Notes under the pieces: model-generated
Databases searched by the model: none
What the model was told of the DNA's origin: nothing
The model's input: the letters and a program-made list of their open reading frames with translations, nothing else
Shown here: piece by piece, positions 21,540 through 32,529 of the stretch
How the letters are laid out: the number at the start of each line of letters is the position of its first letter
How positions within the stretch are numbered: the stretch's first letter is position 1
Position numbers and translations under genes: made by a program
From: Rhipidocladum racemiflorum
Lineage: Eukaryota; Streptophyta; Magnoliopsida; Poales; Poaceae
Length of the DNA: 64,000 bases
Assembly: GCA_036346355.1 (NCBI GenBank)
Contig: CM070572.1
Location: 38,477,944-38,541,943, forward strand
Direction of reading: 5' to 3'

Positions 21540-22170
21540 GCTATCACAGACGATTCTATAAACCAACCGATTGTTGACTATCACACACCATTCCTCGTCT
21601 GCCATCACGGACGGTTTTTGAAATAACCGTCTGTGATATACCTATATATCACAGACGGTTTAGTTTACATAACCGTCTGTATAATATCACCGACGGTTGG
21701 TACACATCGCCGTCTGTAATCTTACTATATTACAGACGGTTATTACATAGAACCGTCATGATAAATCTTGCCTATATATAGGCCCGAGCGCAAGTTCGAT
21801 GTTGTGGATCTTACTATATTACAGACGGTTATTACATAGAACCGTCTGTGATAAATCTTGCCTATATATAGGCCCGAGCGCAAGTTCGATGTTGTGGTCA
21901 CCTGTTGGGATAGAATGCTAAGACCGTTATATCACCGACGGTTTAGTTTACATAACCGTCTGTATAATATCACCGACGGTTGGTACACATCGCCGTCTGT
22001 AATCTTACTATATTACAGACGGTTATTACATAGAACCGTCTGTGATAAATCTTGCCTATATATAGGCCCGAGCGCTAGTTCGATGTTGTGGTCACCTGTT
22101 GGGATAGAATGCTAAGACCGTTATATCACCGACGGTTTGGCAATACAACCGTCTGTAAGCCTATATAATA
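21540..22170 (+). promoter_or_regulatory. E2 transposase promoter region with triplicated TATA unit
   Basis: Subterminal-type repeats are interleaved with three copies of GCCTATATATAGGCCCGAGCGC (TATA at 21771-21780, 21861-21870 and 22055-22064). Copies 2 and 3 are followed by TCACCTGTTGGGATAGAATGC. The units arose by tandem duplications of about 90 and 190 bp. The transposase start codon lies 0.4 kb downstream. Confidence 0.7.
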
Positions 22171-22470
22171 GGTGATTCTTGTGATGTAATTAAGGTTAGT
22201 AATGGATAATTGCATTATATATATTAATTCAGATCTAAGGTTAGTATTGGATATAAAATTGCCTTATATATATTAATTCAATATCTAGCTTGGTTATGTA
22301 AGAAATTTAAGATTGTTTAGATCTAGCTTGTAGATCCATGTTTTGGTGGTGATAGTAATTGGACGTTATAATTGCAATATTATTTTGAAGCTCTAACTTG
22401 TTAAGGAAAGTGTACTTAATCAGTTGAAAAGAGAGTTCTAATTGGATCGAATATTACATGTGTAGCATAG

Positions 22471-25400
22471 ATGGATCGAAGCTGGATGTACGCTGGGACC
22501 GCATTTGAGTGTGGAGTACATTAATGGCGTCTCCACTTTTAGAAGAGCTGCAGAGGAGGACATGTTTAATAAGGGAGTGCAAGTATATGCCTTGTCCATG
22601 CATCGATTGCGAGAATATGATGATGTTTCAAACTCGGTAGCAGATCGAAGCACACTTGATTATGCGAGGTTTCAAAAAGGGATATACATGTTGGACCATC
22701 CACGCGAAGAGCGTAATATACAAGAAGCGGTGGTATCTGTTAACATCTTCGACGAAGTCAACGATATGCCTGGATGATCACATTGATTCTGCTTCCGACG
22801 AGGATATGTTGCATGATGACAATCTGGACCAGATGCTGCGCGACGCAGAAGGGAACCGTGATGAAAGGGAATATGAAAAATTCGTGGGTTTAATGGAGGA
22901 CTCGAAGAAACCTTTGTTTGCTGGTTGCAAGGTGAAATACACAAGGTTGTCGTCTGTGCTTGAACTGCTGAAATTGAAGGCAAGCAATGGTTGGTCAGAT
23001 AAGAGTTTCACAAATAAGTACGTCTATTGGCGGACATGCTTCCAGAGGGAAACGAAGTTCTTGACAACAACCTACAAAGCCAAGAAGGTTCTTTGTCCCT
23101 TGGGAATGGAGGTAGAAAGAATACATGCATGTCCGAATGATTGTATCCTATACCGCAAAGAGTATGCAAACTTGCATGTATGTCCGGTGTGCAACGCATC
23201 CCGGTACAAGCGTAAGAGTCATTCAGATGAGGAGGTGAAGAAAGGAAGTCCTGCTAAGATGGCATGGTATCTCGCCTCTAATTCCCCGATTGAAGCGTTT
23301 GTTTGCTAACCCAAAGGAGGCCAAACTGCTGTGTTGGCATTCCGAGAAGCGTAAGAACGATGGAATGCTAAGACACTCTGCTGACTCCACCCAGTGGAGA
23401 AACATCGATAGGAGGTATGAAGAATTCACTGCGGAGATGAGGAATATAAGGTTTGGACTGAGTACAGATGGAATGAATCCTTTCGGTAACATGAGCAATG
23501 GCATAGCACTTGGCCCGTGAATCTCAGATCTACAACCTTCCTCCTTGGTTGTGTATGAAGCGAAAGTACATTTTATTGTTCGTGCCTTATCCAAGGACCG
23601 AAACAACCTGGGAACGATATTGATGTGTACCTAGCTTCATTGGTGGAAGATCTAAAAATATTGTGGGTTCCTGGGGTACAGGTTTGGGATGCATACAAAC
23701 GAGAGAACTTCACTTTACACGCTTGTTGTTCTCGCACCGTAAATGATTACCCTGCACTTGCTAACTGTCGGCCAGAGTACAAAAGGTGCCAAGGCTTGCA
23801 CTCACCGCCTAGACGATACTGAGAGTGTGTGGCTGAATCACTCGCGTAAATCAGGTACATGCGTCACCGTGAGGTTCCTTGGGAGGAAACACCCATACCG
23901 CAAGATGAAGAGACTATTCGATGGGACGAACAACGGTTCAACTCCAAGGCATTTTAAGCGGGAGAGATGTTCATGACTTTGTAAAGGATTTGGATGTTAC
24001 GTATGGAAAGGGACGTAAAGCAAGGTCGACCCGTGAGAAGAGCTTGTGGAAGAAGAGATCAATCTTTGGGACCTACCTTCTTGAGCACCTAGAAGTTCGC
24101 CACTGCATCGATGTCATGCACGTGGAGAAGAATGTCTGTGATAGCCTGATTGGTCTCCTACTAAACATTAAGGGCAAAACAAAGGATGGTATCAATGCAC
24201 GACTTGACTTAGTCGATATGGGCATAAGACCTGAGTTAGCACCAAAAGAGACCGTTAAAGGTGGTACGTATTGCGAACCGACTTGTTACACTCTATCAAA
24301 GGCCGAAAGAACTGAACTTTGCCAGTGCTTGCATGGTGTGAAAGTTCCGTCCGGCTACTCGTCCAACATGATGAGACTTGTTTCAATGCAAGATTTAAAA
24401 TTAATTGGCATGAAGTCTCATGATTGTCATGTGTTGATGACACAAATGCTCCCTATTGCAATTAGAAGTATTTTGCTAATAAAGGTCCGAGAGACAATCA
24501 CGAGGCTGTGTTATTTATTTAACACAATCGCTCAGAAGGTCATCGATCCCGAAGGACTAGATGGTCTGCAGGCTGAGGTGGTGATGACTCTATGTAATCT
24601 TGAGATGTATTTCCCTCCGTCATTTTTCGATATCATGGTCCATCTCATTGTTCACCTTGTAATAGAGATAAAGATGTGCGGGCCTGTGTTCCTACGTAGC
24701 ATGTACCCGTTCGAGAGGTATATGGGAATTCTTAAGTCTTATGTACGAAATCGATCTCGTCCGGAGGGTAGCATTGTCGAAGGTTATGCAACCGAAGAGG
24801 TCGTCGAGTTCTGCGTCGATTACATGGCTCAGGCCCAACCAATAGGTGTGCCTCGATCTCGCCATGAGGGGAGGCTCCAGGGTATCGGGACCATCGGAAG
24901 GAAAGCAATCACACCTGATCCAGTTGCGTGTGCTCAAGCCCATTTCACAGTTCTACAACACATGACTGTAGTGTCCCCGTACATCGTCGAGCACAAGCAA
25001 TGGCTAAGGCAAGAGAATCCATCACGACATGAGTCTTGGATCATAAGACAACATAACCTTCAGTTCAACAATTGGTTCAAAGAGCGACCCATCACTGGGA
25101 GCTCATCATATGACACCCTGAAATGGTTGGCAAAAGGCCCAGCTTTTACAGTTGTCACGTGGAAAGGATACGACTTAAATGGATACACATTTTACACGAT
25201 AGATCAGGATTTGAAGAGCACAAACCAGAACAGCGGGGTCCGCATAGATGCGTTCAGTACCGCTGGGTCAACGAGGAGCTCCTACTATGGGTTCATAGAG
25301 GAGATTTGGGAGCTTGACTATGTACTTTTCAAGATCCCACTATTTCGGTGTCGTTGGGTCCACCTCCAGCACGTGAAGGTTGACAAGTACGGCATCACCA

Positions 25401-25683
25401 CTGTGGACCTCAAACGTGTCGGATACAAAGATGAACCATTCGTGCTCGCAAACCAAGTTGTTCAAGTCTTCTATGTTACCGATCCGTCCGACAAGAAGCG
25501 CCACGTAGTTGTTCAGGGAAAAAGGAGGATTGTCGGAGTTGAGAATGTAGTAGATGAGGAAGAGTACAATCAATTTGATGATTTGCCTCCTATCGGAAAT
25601 GCCAGCATGGTCCAAGAGGAACAAATTGAGGAAGTCACCTACACACGCGTCGATCATTGTGAAGGGCTAATTTTCACTGTATA
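22471..25683 (+). pseudogene. TNPD-type CACTA transposase of E2, frameshifted
   Basis: Encodes the enzyme that cuts and joins CACTA ends. The start at 22471 gives MDRSWMYAGT, the usual opening of the transposase-associated N-terminal domain, but frame changes follow within 150 bp. Recognisable pieces: HLIMRGFKKGYT (about 22660), KPLFAGC and LELLKLKASNGWSDKSF (22910-23010), CPLGMEVERIHACPNDC with CPVCNASRYKRK (23090-23215; Transposase_21 region), RKNDGMLRHSADSTQWRNID (23350) and GLSTDGMNPFGNMS (23455), GPKQPGNDIDVYL (23600), then an unbroken C-terminal frame from about 23921 to the stop at 25682. That frame has HCIDVMHVEKNVCDSLIG (DVMH motif), a DUF4218 segment (MYPFERYMGILKSYVRNRS) and DUF4216 (RRIVGVENVVDEEEYNQFD). 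At least four shifts or stops lie between 22500 and 23900. Confidence 0.9.
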
Positions 25684-26252
25684 ATTACAATGTTAATTTG
25701 TAAGCAGGAGCATGCATGTATGGATAATAAAGTAATATTTACAGATTTATGTTATTGCACACGTGGTTGTAGAGTAGTAGGCCATAGTAATCAGAGCCGT
25801 CGAATGGATTGTGGAACGGTGTGTATGGGCACCCTTGTGGTCAGTGCATGGTGGTCTGTTAGCAACCAAGCTTCGTAAACTTGCAGACATCACAGGTAGG
25901 GTATGTTCGGTACATGTTGAGATAGCAGTTCATTGAGCCACGAGGTAGCCCATGGTGGCATCCGCCGCATAATAAAGTAATATTTTATCTCCGCTTCTTT
26001 TCTTCATGGATGTCGCCGATGTGCTCTTGCAGGTAGGGCAAGTCCGTTACATGTTGAGACAACAGTTGAAGATGAACTATTACTATCCATAGATTTATTT
26101 CGCTTCTTTTCTTCATGGAGTTTAAATTACGCACTTAGCAATGAGCTAGCTAAGGTCAAGATGAATGTCGACCCAAGAGCGAACCAGCTAAGTTGTATGC
26201 TCTGAAGCTCAACTTGCATGAGTATATATACTCCAGAGGAATGGTGGGCCGT
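25684..26252 (+). other. Transposase 3' region of E2
   Basis: No coding frame. A duplicated segment (ATAATAAAGTAATATTT and CGCTTCTTTTCTTCATGGA, near 25726/25970 and 26000/26100) contains AATAAA-like signals that could serve as polyadenylation sites. Confidence 0.45.
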
Positions 26253-26505
26253 ATCACAGACGGTTCTAAACTAGAACCGTCTGTGATATATAATAACACA
26301 GACGGTTCTATACCAGAACCGTCTGCAATATGGTAATCTTACAGACGGTTCTAAAATAGAACCGTCTGTGATATATAATAACACAGACGATTCTACACCA
26401 TAACCGTCTGTAATATTACTCTATTACAGACGGTTATATTTAATACCCGTCTGCATATTAATATTACAGACGATTCTAGTTTAGAACCGTCTGTGATATT
26501 CAAAC
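26253..26505. repeat. Internal cluster of terminal-type repeats, E2
   Basis: Five regular facing pairs of CACAGACGGTTCTA and AACCGTCTGTGATA. They match the E2 termini but lie in the middle of the element, just upstream of CCCTATAAAACTTC (TATA box, 26504-26513). Confidence 0.9.
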
Positions 26506-26777
26506 CCTATAAAACTTCTTCACTTGAAACGTTCTCTACCAGACTTCAAACGCACGCACACTTCAAACCCTAACGAGCGCCGCCGCCTCCCCGAGCGCCG
26601 CCGCCTCCCTGAGCCCCGCCGCAGCCTCCCCGAGCCCCGCCGCCTCGAGCACGCTGATGGAGACCGGCGCCGCCTCCCGAGCCCCCGACGCCGCCTCCCC
26701 GAGGCCCGCCATGGCCAAGGCCTCCTTCCACCCCGCGACGTCTCCTCCTCCCCGGCGACGTCTCCTCCTCCCCCACA
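26504..26777 (+). promoter_or_regulatory. TATA box and GC-rich leader exon of the E2 second gene
   Basis: CCTATAAAAC is followed by CTTCTTCACTTG and a C-rich leader ending CCCCCACAAG|GTAAAT, a plausible donor at about 26777 (a duplicate CACAAG|GTAAAAG follows at about 26810). The leader frame is Arg/Pro-rich in every phase, so no protein is claimed. Confidence 0.6.
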
Positions 26778-26825
26778 AGGTAAATGACTAATGCTCCTCC
26801 CCCACAAGGTAAAAGACTAAATGGG

Positions 26826-27298
26826 TGTCAGACCCCGAATGGATCCAACAAGAACTCAGATATGCGATGGATCAAACCAGCAATGAAAATAGAAATCAAC
26901 GGCAATTCAAAACTTAAACGCAGAAAAGGGGAAGAAGAGTAAAGGAGATACGAAGCAAGAACTCAATAGTTTTAGATATCTGTTGTAACAGAATACTGAA
27001 CAACTCCAGTCCCTTTAATACCTGCTTCGGCTAGTTTACCACAAAAGACAAAGTCGGGTAAACTAACTCTGTAAACATGAAACTAGCTAATTACCCTTAA
27101 CAGTAAATACTACTTCTACTAGCCACCATTGGATCACCATAGAACGTTCTCCATCCTCTGCAATTGCTCGATCCTCATGAAGTACCGTCTCCACACGATC
27201 TCATTACTTGAAAGGGTATTGTGAAATCTCAGCCGTTAGTTGTCTGAAGGAAACTCTCTTCTACTCCCCAATCCGATTCAACTCTCTGGTGTCTGACA
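26826..27298 (-). mobile_element. Solo LTR F (473 bp), TSD ATGGG, inside E2
   Basis: Begins TGTCAGACCCCG, ends TGTCTGACA, and is flanked by ATGGG at 26821-26825 and 27299-27303. Read on the minus strand it ends CGGGGTCTGACA, the usual look of an LTR 3' end, and has GGTATTAAAGGG as a possible TATA region. No internal retrotransposon DNA is present. It inserted in the leader intron of the E2 second gene. Confidence 0.85.
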
Positions 27299-27474
27299 AT
27301 GGGATCAACTAGCTAGCCCAAAGCAGCTTTAACAAAGACGCCTAAAAGCGCATGACAGCAGAATCACAGGCCAAATGCGAGCCGCACAGAAAGATTCCAT
27401 CACCCACATTGCTAGGAATTTTGTTAATCCCTTCTGAGTCCAGACGCAAAATCACATTGTTGGGAATTTTATTA

Positions 27475-27690
27475 CTCCCTCTAGATACAAAATAAAGTCG
27501 TTTTAGACTAAAACTTCCAGTTCCAATATATATTTTTTTAAAATATTTAGATAGGATATATGAAAATGATATAGCTAGATTTGTCTTAAAGAGTATTTTC
27601 ATGATATTATAATTTTATTAAATTTTATGGATGTATTACAATAGTAATGAGTGGTCAAAGTTGCATTTTTATGGATGTATTAAAATATTG
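27475..27690. mobile_element. Stowaway-like MITE remnant
   Basis: TACTCCCTCTAGATACAAAATAAAGTCG resembles the Stowaway start (TA then CTCCCTCCGT). The rest (TTGTCTTAAAGAGTATTTTCAT) fits that family, but no matching right end is present. Confidence 0.4.
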
Positions 27691-27765
27691 AAATAATGTT
27701 TGCACCAGTATGTTCTAGATCAAGTGAATAGTTAGGTTCATTTATTTTATTTTTCTTTTCATAGT

Positions 27766-27767
<2 letters not shown>

Positions 27768-27803
<36 letters not shown>

Positions 27804-28019
27804 TTGTTCTTTACATCGGGCCCCTGGTCGTGGGCGTCAGTGTGGCAACTTTGCGCACGTGATGACTGGATGGAAACTGGCTGCGGGGATGAAGGGGACA
27901 ACGGGGAACCCGAGGGCGGCAGTGGAGTAGCGGCGGCGACATTGTTGGATGTATTTGAATTTTGATTGGATATCGTCGGAATTTTGACCTGATCATGACA
28001 CCAAAATGAGTTAAAGTAG

Positions 28020-28056
<37 letters not shown>
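27768..28056 (+). repeat. Two (CT)n microsatellites in the E2 intron
   Basis: CT runs at 27768-27801 and 28021-28056, separated by about 220 bp of unassigned sequence. Confidence 0.9.
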
Positions 28057-28058
<2 letters not shown>

Positions 28059-28359
28059 GCCATGTAATCATGACATGAGAATCTTAACATGCTGTTATAG
28101 AGTACCCTTAGTCATAAGAAACTGGATGTTTAGATGTAATAGGCTATGTAGAAACAAAAAGATTTAGATGAACGTAGGCTGCTACAACATATTTTGTCTT
28201 TTCTTTTCTTTTCTTTTCTTTTTCTTTCTGAAGAACAGTGGACATTTCTTCTTTTCATGTGATGAACACATCCAAACAGTTCCCATCGAAATAATGATGG
28301 AATAACATTATTTCAATATTTTCTATCCACCTTAGGACCAACTGAAGGATCTGATCAGC

Positions 28360-29457
28360 CGAGTCAAGTCAAACCAACTCGCGCTCCAAGAAAAGCAAAC
28401 AAAAGGCCAACAGGCCGATATAGCATCACGGTGATCGATCCGAAAGATGGGTCCCCTACCGGATGTAAAAAGGTAGTGAATGCATTACGAACAATGTGCG
28501 GGATAGTTGTTCGCGAACGGGTTCCCATCACAATTGTATCCTGGAAGTCATCGATCGACGAGGGCCGCAACGACCGCTACGTAAATCCTTTCCTCCTTCG
28601 ATATCCCGTAAGAACTCGAGGCCCCGGTCTGCGACGGTATGCACCGCTAGTGGCAGAAAGGCGTGGAAGACCTTTAAGAGCACACTTGTCAAGGAATACG
28701 TCAAAAGGATATGACTCCCTACTCTAAGTACGGGTTCATTATCGAGGATTCATGGCGACGCTTTGTTCGGATGAAGATGACAGATCAGATTCGTGCTTGA
28801 AAGCGAAGCCCACAAGGCCCTGCAGTAAGGAACACCCACCCCCACGCACTCGGCACCAGCTCACGCTGGGAAGAGGATGCAATGGGACGAGGAGGACGAG
28901 GGGACTCCGCGCCATTTGAATCGATTGTTGACCAGCCGCAGACTCGGCTAAGAGCGAGGTCATGTGCCACACCATCCGGCACCATATCCTTTACAAACCA
29001 CTGACGAGGAAGTCTCGCCAACGTTTGGTAAGATATCGAACCACCATTTTGGTACGTATTTAGTTCCTAACTTCATAAGTGAAATAACTTGTTGGGATCT
29101 TGCGGTAGAGTTGAGTGCACAATCTTCCGGTGGATCTTTTGTCCCAAACAGGAGAGAGATGCACTCTCCACGGCATTGGGAAACAAGGAACACCACTGTC
29201 GCACGCGAGGCAAAGGGGTTTTCGTTCCTGGAAGACGGGCTTCGAAGACACCGACATGTACCGGAGTAAGAAGAGAGGTAGAGACGAGCGTGAGAAAAAG
29301 ATCGTGAAGGATCTTGAGGACAGGCTGAGAGAAGAATTCAATGATAAGATAAGAAGCCTCGAGGAAAGGCTCAATGCTCAAAACACAAATCCTGTGGAAG
29401 ACCTAGGGTTCAGCCCCACTACACGTAAGAGCAAACAAGGCCCGCCCGACCAGGAGT
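28360..29457 (+). pseudogene. Transposase_24-like gene of E2
   Basis: Decayed accessory gene. Pieces in order: KPTRAPRKANKRPTGR and VIDPKDGSPTGCKKVVNALR with GIVVRERVPITI (28370-28540, matching LVRERVPITI in E1); AWKTFKSTLVKEYVKR then TPYSKYGFIIEDSWRRFV (28660-28780); and a C-terminal part with TALGNKEHHCRTRGKGVFVP (about 29175) and a charged coiled coil, KKIVKDLEDRLREEFNDKI (29295-29350), ending at the stop at 29457. Several shifts and stops divide it. It precedes the DUF8039-like and protease blocks as in E1. Confidence 0.7.
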
Positions 29458-29569
29458 AAACACCTACAGATTCACATGCTGTGACATCAAGGTATACTAC
29501 GTATGATCCCTTGAATGCTCCATAGATATATCTTTTGGCACATTAGCTAATTGGGTACCGTTGTGTAGG

Positions 29570-29830
29570 AGCCCACGCGGTGCAATCTCCAGGTGAGAGT
29601 TGCCAATTGCTCCCTTCCTATACAGGCTGCTTGGGGCCTCGCGTATCCATCCATTGAAGGGGCGATGGTGCACGGTACCCTGCTAGCGCCGGGTTTCACG
29701 AAGGTCAATGTGGACGGCGTTCATGACATTTTCAAGATCATCACACTACAATTGCCTCAAAATGACGAAGCTTGAGACAGGGGATGTCATCGGCACATTC
29801 ATCCAAAGGCCCAAAGAAATGACATATCTC
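29570..29830 (+). pseudogene. DUF8039-like exon, E2
   Basis: EPTRCNLQVRVANCSLPIQA, then AYPSIEGAMVHGTLLAPGF and VNVDGVHD, then QLPQNDEA. The VHG...VDxVHD spacing matches the E0 and E1 copies, with low overall identity. Ends at a stop at 29773; the next frame continues with GTFIQRPKEMTYL. Confidence 0.55.
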
Positions 29831-29932
29831 TAGACATCCATCCTCCACCGTAAGTACCTCTACTTCCTCCGCCGTGGTTGATCCAATTCCCCAAATCGCT
29901 TATCGTGCCCTCCCACCCAAAAACATTGACAA

Positions 29933-31205
29933 GTGAGTTTGATATTGACTTTGACTATGATTGCTCTCTACTCCCTCGTCTCCCGAAGATTTCCGTTCCA
30001 ACAAAGAAAGGGAAGGGCAAATCGAAAAGATAGCGAAGGCCTTGGAGTACTATCCGATGGCCCCATTGGCCTGGTATTCAAGCTAGGAGAGCCTTTATTA
30101 ACGGAAGATCGCATGAAGACATTGACTTATCACTGCAAAAGCCTGCATACATACTACATGAGACAAGCTAACAAGCCAGGAGAACGAACGTACAACAAGT
30201 ATCATGGTCCGCTACAAGCCTAAGCATCTGTTCAACGAGTCATGGGGCTACTTCGCGGTCGGCTTCAGGACTGTTCGATCTCTTCAACCTCGACGCCCTC
30301 GACGCCTGCTCTTAAGATCTTTGGACATTGTGAGTGTGTCTTCCTGTAATACGGAAAAATGTCATATATATATATATATATATATTTTAAGTGACCCCTT
30401 TGCCTAACTTTTGTATATATAGATTCATGATATGCGGCGAGCGAACAATACATCGGTGGGTTTCCTCGACCCACTCTTAGTCTCATGACCAACAATGAAC
30501 CAAGATGCAAAAGCAGAGAGGAATACGCACGACATGCCTTGGATGCTCGTAAAGATAAAAGCTTCATACTTTTACCCTTTAACCCAGGGTAAGTGCTGCC
30601 CGACTTGGTATACTCTCATTTGTAATGTGCACACAATACTTTGGTGCTAATTGACCATGGCAACATACCTATGCAGGTTTCACTTTGGGTTCTAATTGTA
30701 ATTCATCCGCCATGAACCGGGTTATTTACGTTGATTCCTCACATACCAAGGCAACCACGACTTGAACCCTATCGCACGGTTAATCACCAGGTAACCACGT
30801 TGTTTAAGGAGCTTGTTGCTCTGGAATAGCCGAGGCTAACCTTTCAAATCACGTAGGGACGGTCAAAGCTTTGCGAGATCCTTCGCTCAAAGGCGGGATA
30901 AGGCGTTAAAGACGATTTCAAGTTTTCGGTATCCTCTATACAGTATAATCCTATTTCAAACTCCGTAGCCATGATTCTCGAACTAAGCAATTCTATTTTT
31001 CCAGTGCCACCAACAAGGACAGGGCAATAACCGATGTGGATTTTACGTTTGCCATAACATGCATCTCCTCGTCAATGCAACACAAATGAGTAAGGATAAA
31101 ACTTCGTTGCAAGACAAGGATCTGGCGTCCATTCGAGGAAAACTTTGTTTTTTCCTAGTCACTGAAGTCATTAATAAAAAAGGCGAGTTCTACGCAGGTG
31201 CCTAA
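29933..31205 (+). pseudogene. Ulp1-like protease gene of E2
   Basis: Decayed C48-type protease. Pieces: KISVPTKKGKGKSKR (29990), LGEPLLTEDRMKTLTYHCK (30090-30150), YKPKHLFNESWGYFAVGF (30210-30265), RRANNTSVGFLDPLL (30435), then a His codon and WVLIVIHP (30680, the catalytic His strand, with two extra bases after the His codon), VIYVDSS (30725, catalytic Asp kept), and CHQQGQGNNRCGFYVCHNM (31003-31060, Gln and Cys). It ends at a stop near 31205. Unlike E0 and E1 the Asp is present, but shifts and stops make the copy inactive. Confidence 0.7.
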
Positions 31206-31283
31206 CTGCAAGAGTTAGGTTTATCTCTGTATTGCCACTTGTACTGTCATTAGTCAAAGCAATTCTAATTTTCCAGTTTATTT

Positions 31284-31420
31284 GCTGAAATGGATGTACG
31301 GATAGTGCTTGTGATGATCTGTGATCGCTGAAATGGATGTAATGTCTCTGTCTCGATGAATCGTGAAATGGATGTAATGATGCTTGTAATGTCTCTATGA
31401 TCGATGAAATGGATGTAATA
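31284..31420 (+). repeat. Four copies of TGAAATGGATGTA
   Basis: Copies at 31286-31298, 31329-31341, 31364-31376 and 31405-31417, with a fifth at 32345-32357 at the tail of the captured NSN1 exon. The four may be derived from that exon. Confidence 0.7.
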
Positions 31421-31701
31421 ATGCTTCGTGCTGATCTTGATTGATGGGCATGAAGGAGTCAACATATCTCATATCAAGAGCCATCTTCGTGTAATACATA
31501 GGATTTTCCAAGTATACATATGCCATACTATATCTTACCACTAGTGCGGACATATATCTTGCCGTATATCTCATGCTTTCTTTTCAGATACATATCCCTA
31601 ATAGGTCACTAGTGTGCAACCTTCTTCTTTTTCTAAAAAATGTTGAAGTCTATGCTTTTCTTCTAGTGCCTAATCCTGCTCTTGCATGATCAAATACAAA
31701 T

Positions 31702-31770
31702 GAAATAGAGAAGGTTAAGAAAAGAAGAGAGGAAAGAGCAATTGAAAAAGCACACCATGAGGAGGAAATG
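31702..31770 (+). pseudogene. CACTIN: Captured cactin exon fragment in E2
   Basis: Encodes KKRREERAIEKAHHEEEM, directly followed by a GTATGT donor at 31771. The stretch matches my memory of the conserved mid-region of cactin, a spliceosome-associated nuclear protein (EIEKVKKRREERA... HEEEM). Only 23 codons are present, without the rest of the gene, inside the 3' part of CACTA E2. Charged repeats of this type occur elsewhere, so the identification needs an alignment. Confidence 0.55.
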
Positions 31771-31968
31771 GTATGTATATATCCCTGGTTATCATAAATC
31801 ATATATTAGTTTCAAGTAATATTGCTTGTGGAACTAAAGGTCTAATTTATTCTAGTTGTGGTTATTTTCATTGTGTGGATACTATTTCATCCAACAATAA
31901 CTTGTATATAGTAATGTGGTACAGGAGTGCATCATTTGATAACTTTATTTAACGCTTTCAAGAAAGGA

Positions 31969-32375
31969 AATCCTCAATCTTTGCACACATGAGACATTGT
32001 TGTCTCTGTACAAGGTGCCGACCTTTACTTCAGTTGATGATTTCCTTCAGAAAGTTGCCACACTCCGGGGGAAATTGAAAAAGGGTGGTATAGTGGATGT
32101 TGAAGTCTTGCAAGAATTGTGCTTCATGACTGGAATGAGGGTAGGATATACTCTCTCCCATATCAACTTTGTTGATTCTTTATTTTTTTCCGAGTCACCT
32201 GATCGTCCTGTTGTTTTAGGTAAAATACCCTATTATACACTGCCACCTAAAAGGGATGCTGTGGAGGACGCAGACGCCATAATTATTTCGTGCCGGGAAA
32301 GAATTTAATATTGATGAAATTTACACAGCTGAGTCTTCATTTGCTGAAATGGATGTAATGATAGTGCTATAATCA
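31969..32375 (+). pseudogene. NSN1: Captured NSN1 (nucleostemin-like GTPase) fragment in E2
   Basis: Two exons and their intron from a nucleostemin-like GTPase of the nucleolus. Exon 1 (31969-32140) encodes SLYKVPTFTSVDDFLQKVAT, then LRGKLKKGGIVDVE and, after a one-base loss, ARIVLHDWNEG. The intron is 32141-32219 (GTAGGA...TTTTAG). Exon 2 encodes GKIPYYTLPPKRDAVEDADA, then, after another shift, GKEFNIDEIYTAESSF. These are diagnostic of the region after the GTP-binding domain of plant NSN1. Retention of the intron shows DNA-level capture. The GTPase domain itself is absent and the frame is broken. Confidence 0.8.
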
Positions 32376-32529
32376 GCTTGGAACAATTGCTAAATGAATC
32401 CCAAATCTGTGATCGCTGAAATAATGCTTGTCTAATAACTGCAATGTAGCTTCTGTGTTATGTCTGTTTCAGAGGGCATGGCTAGCATTTCCTGAGGCTA
32501 GCCAATAAACAGAAAAAGATGTATGTATG

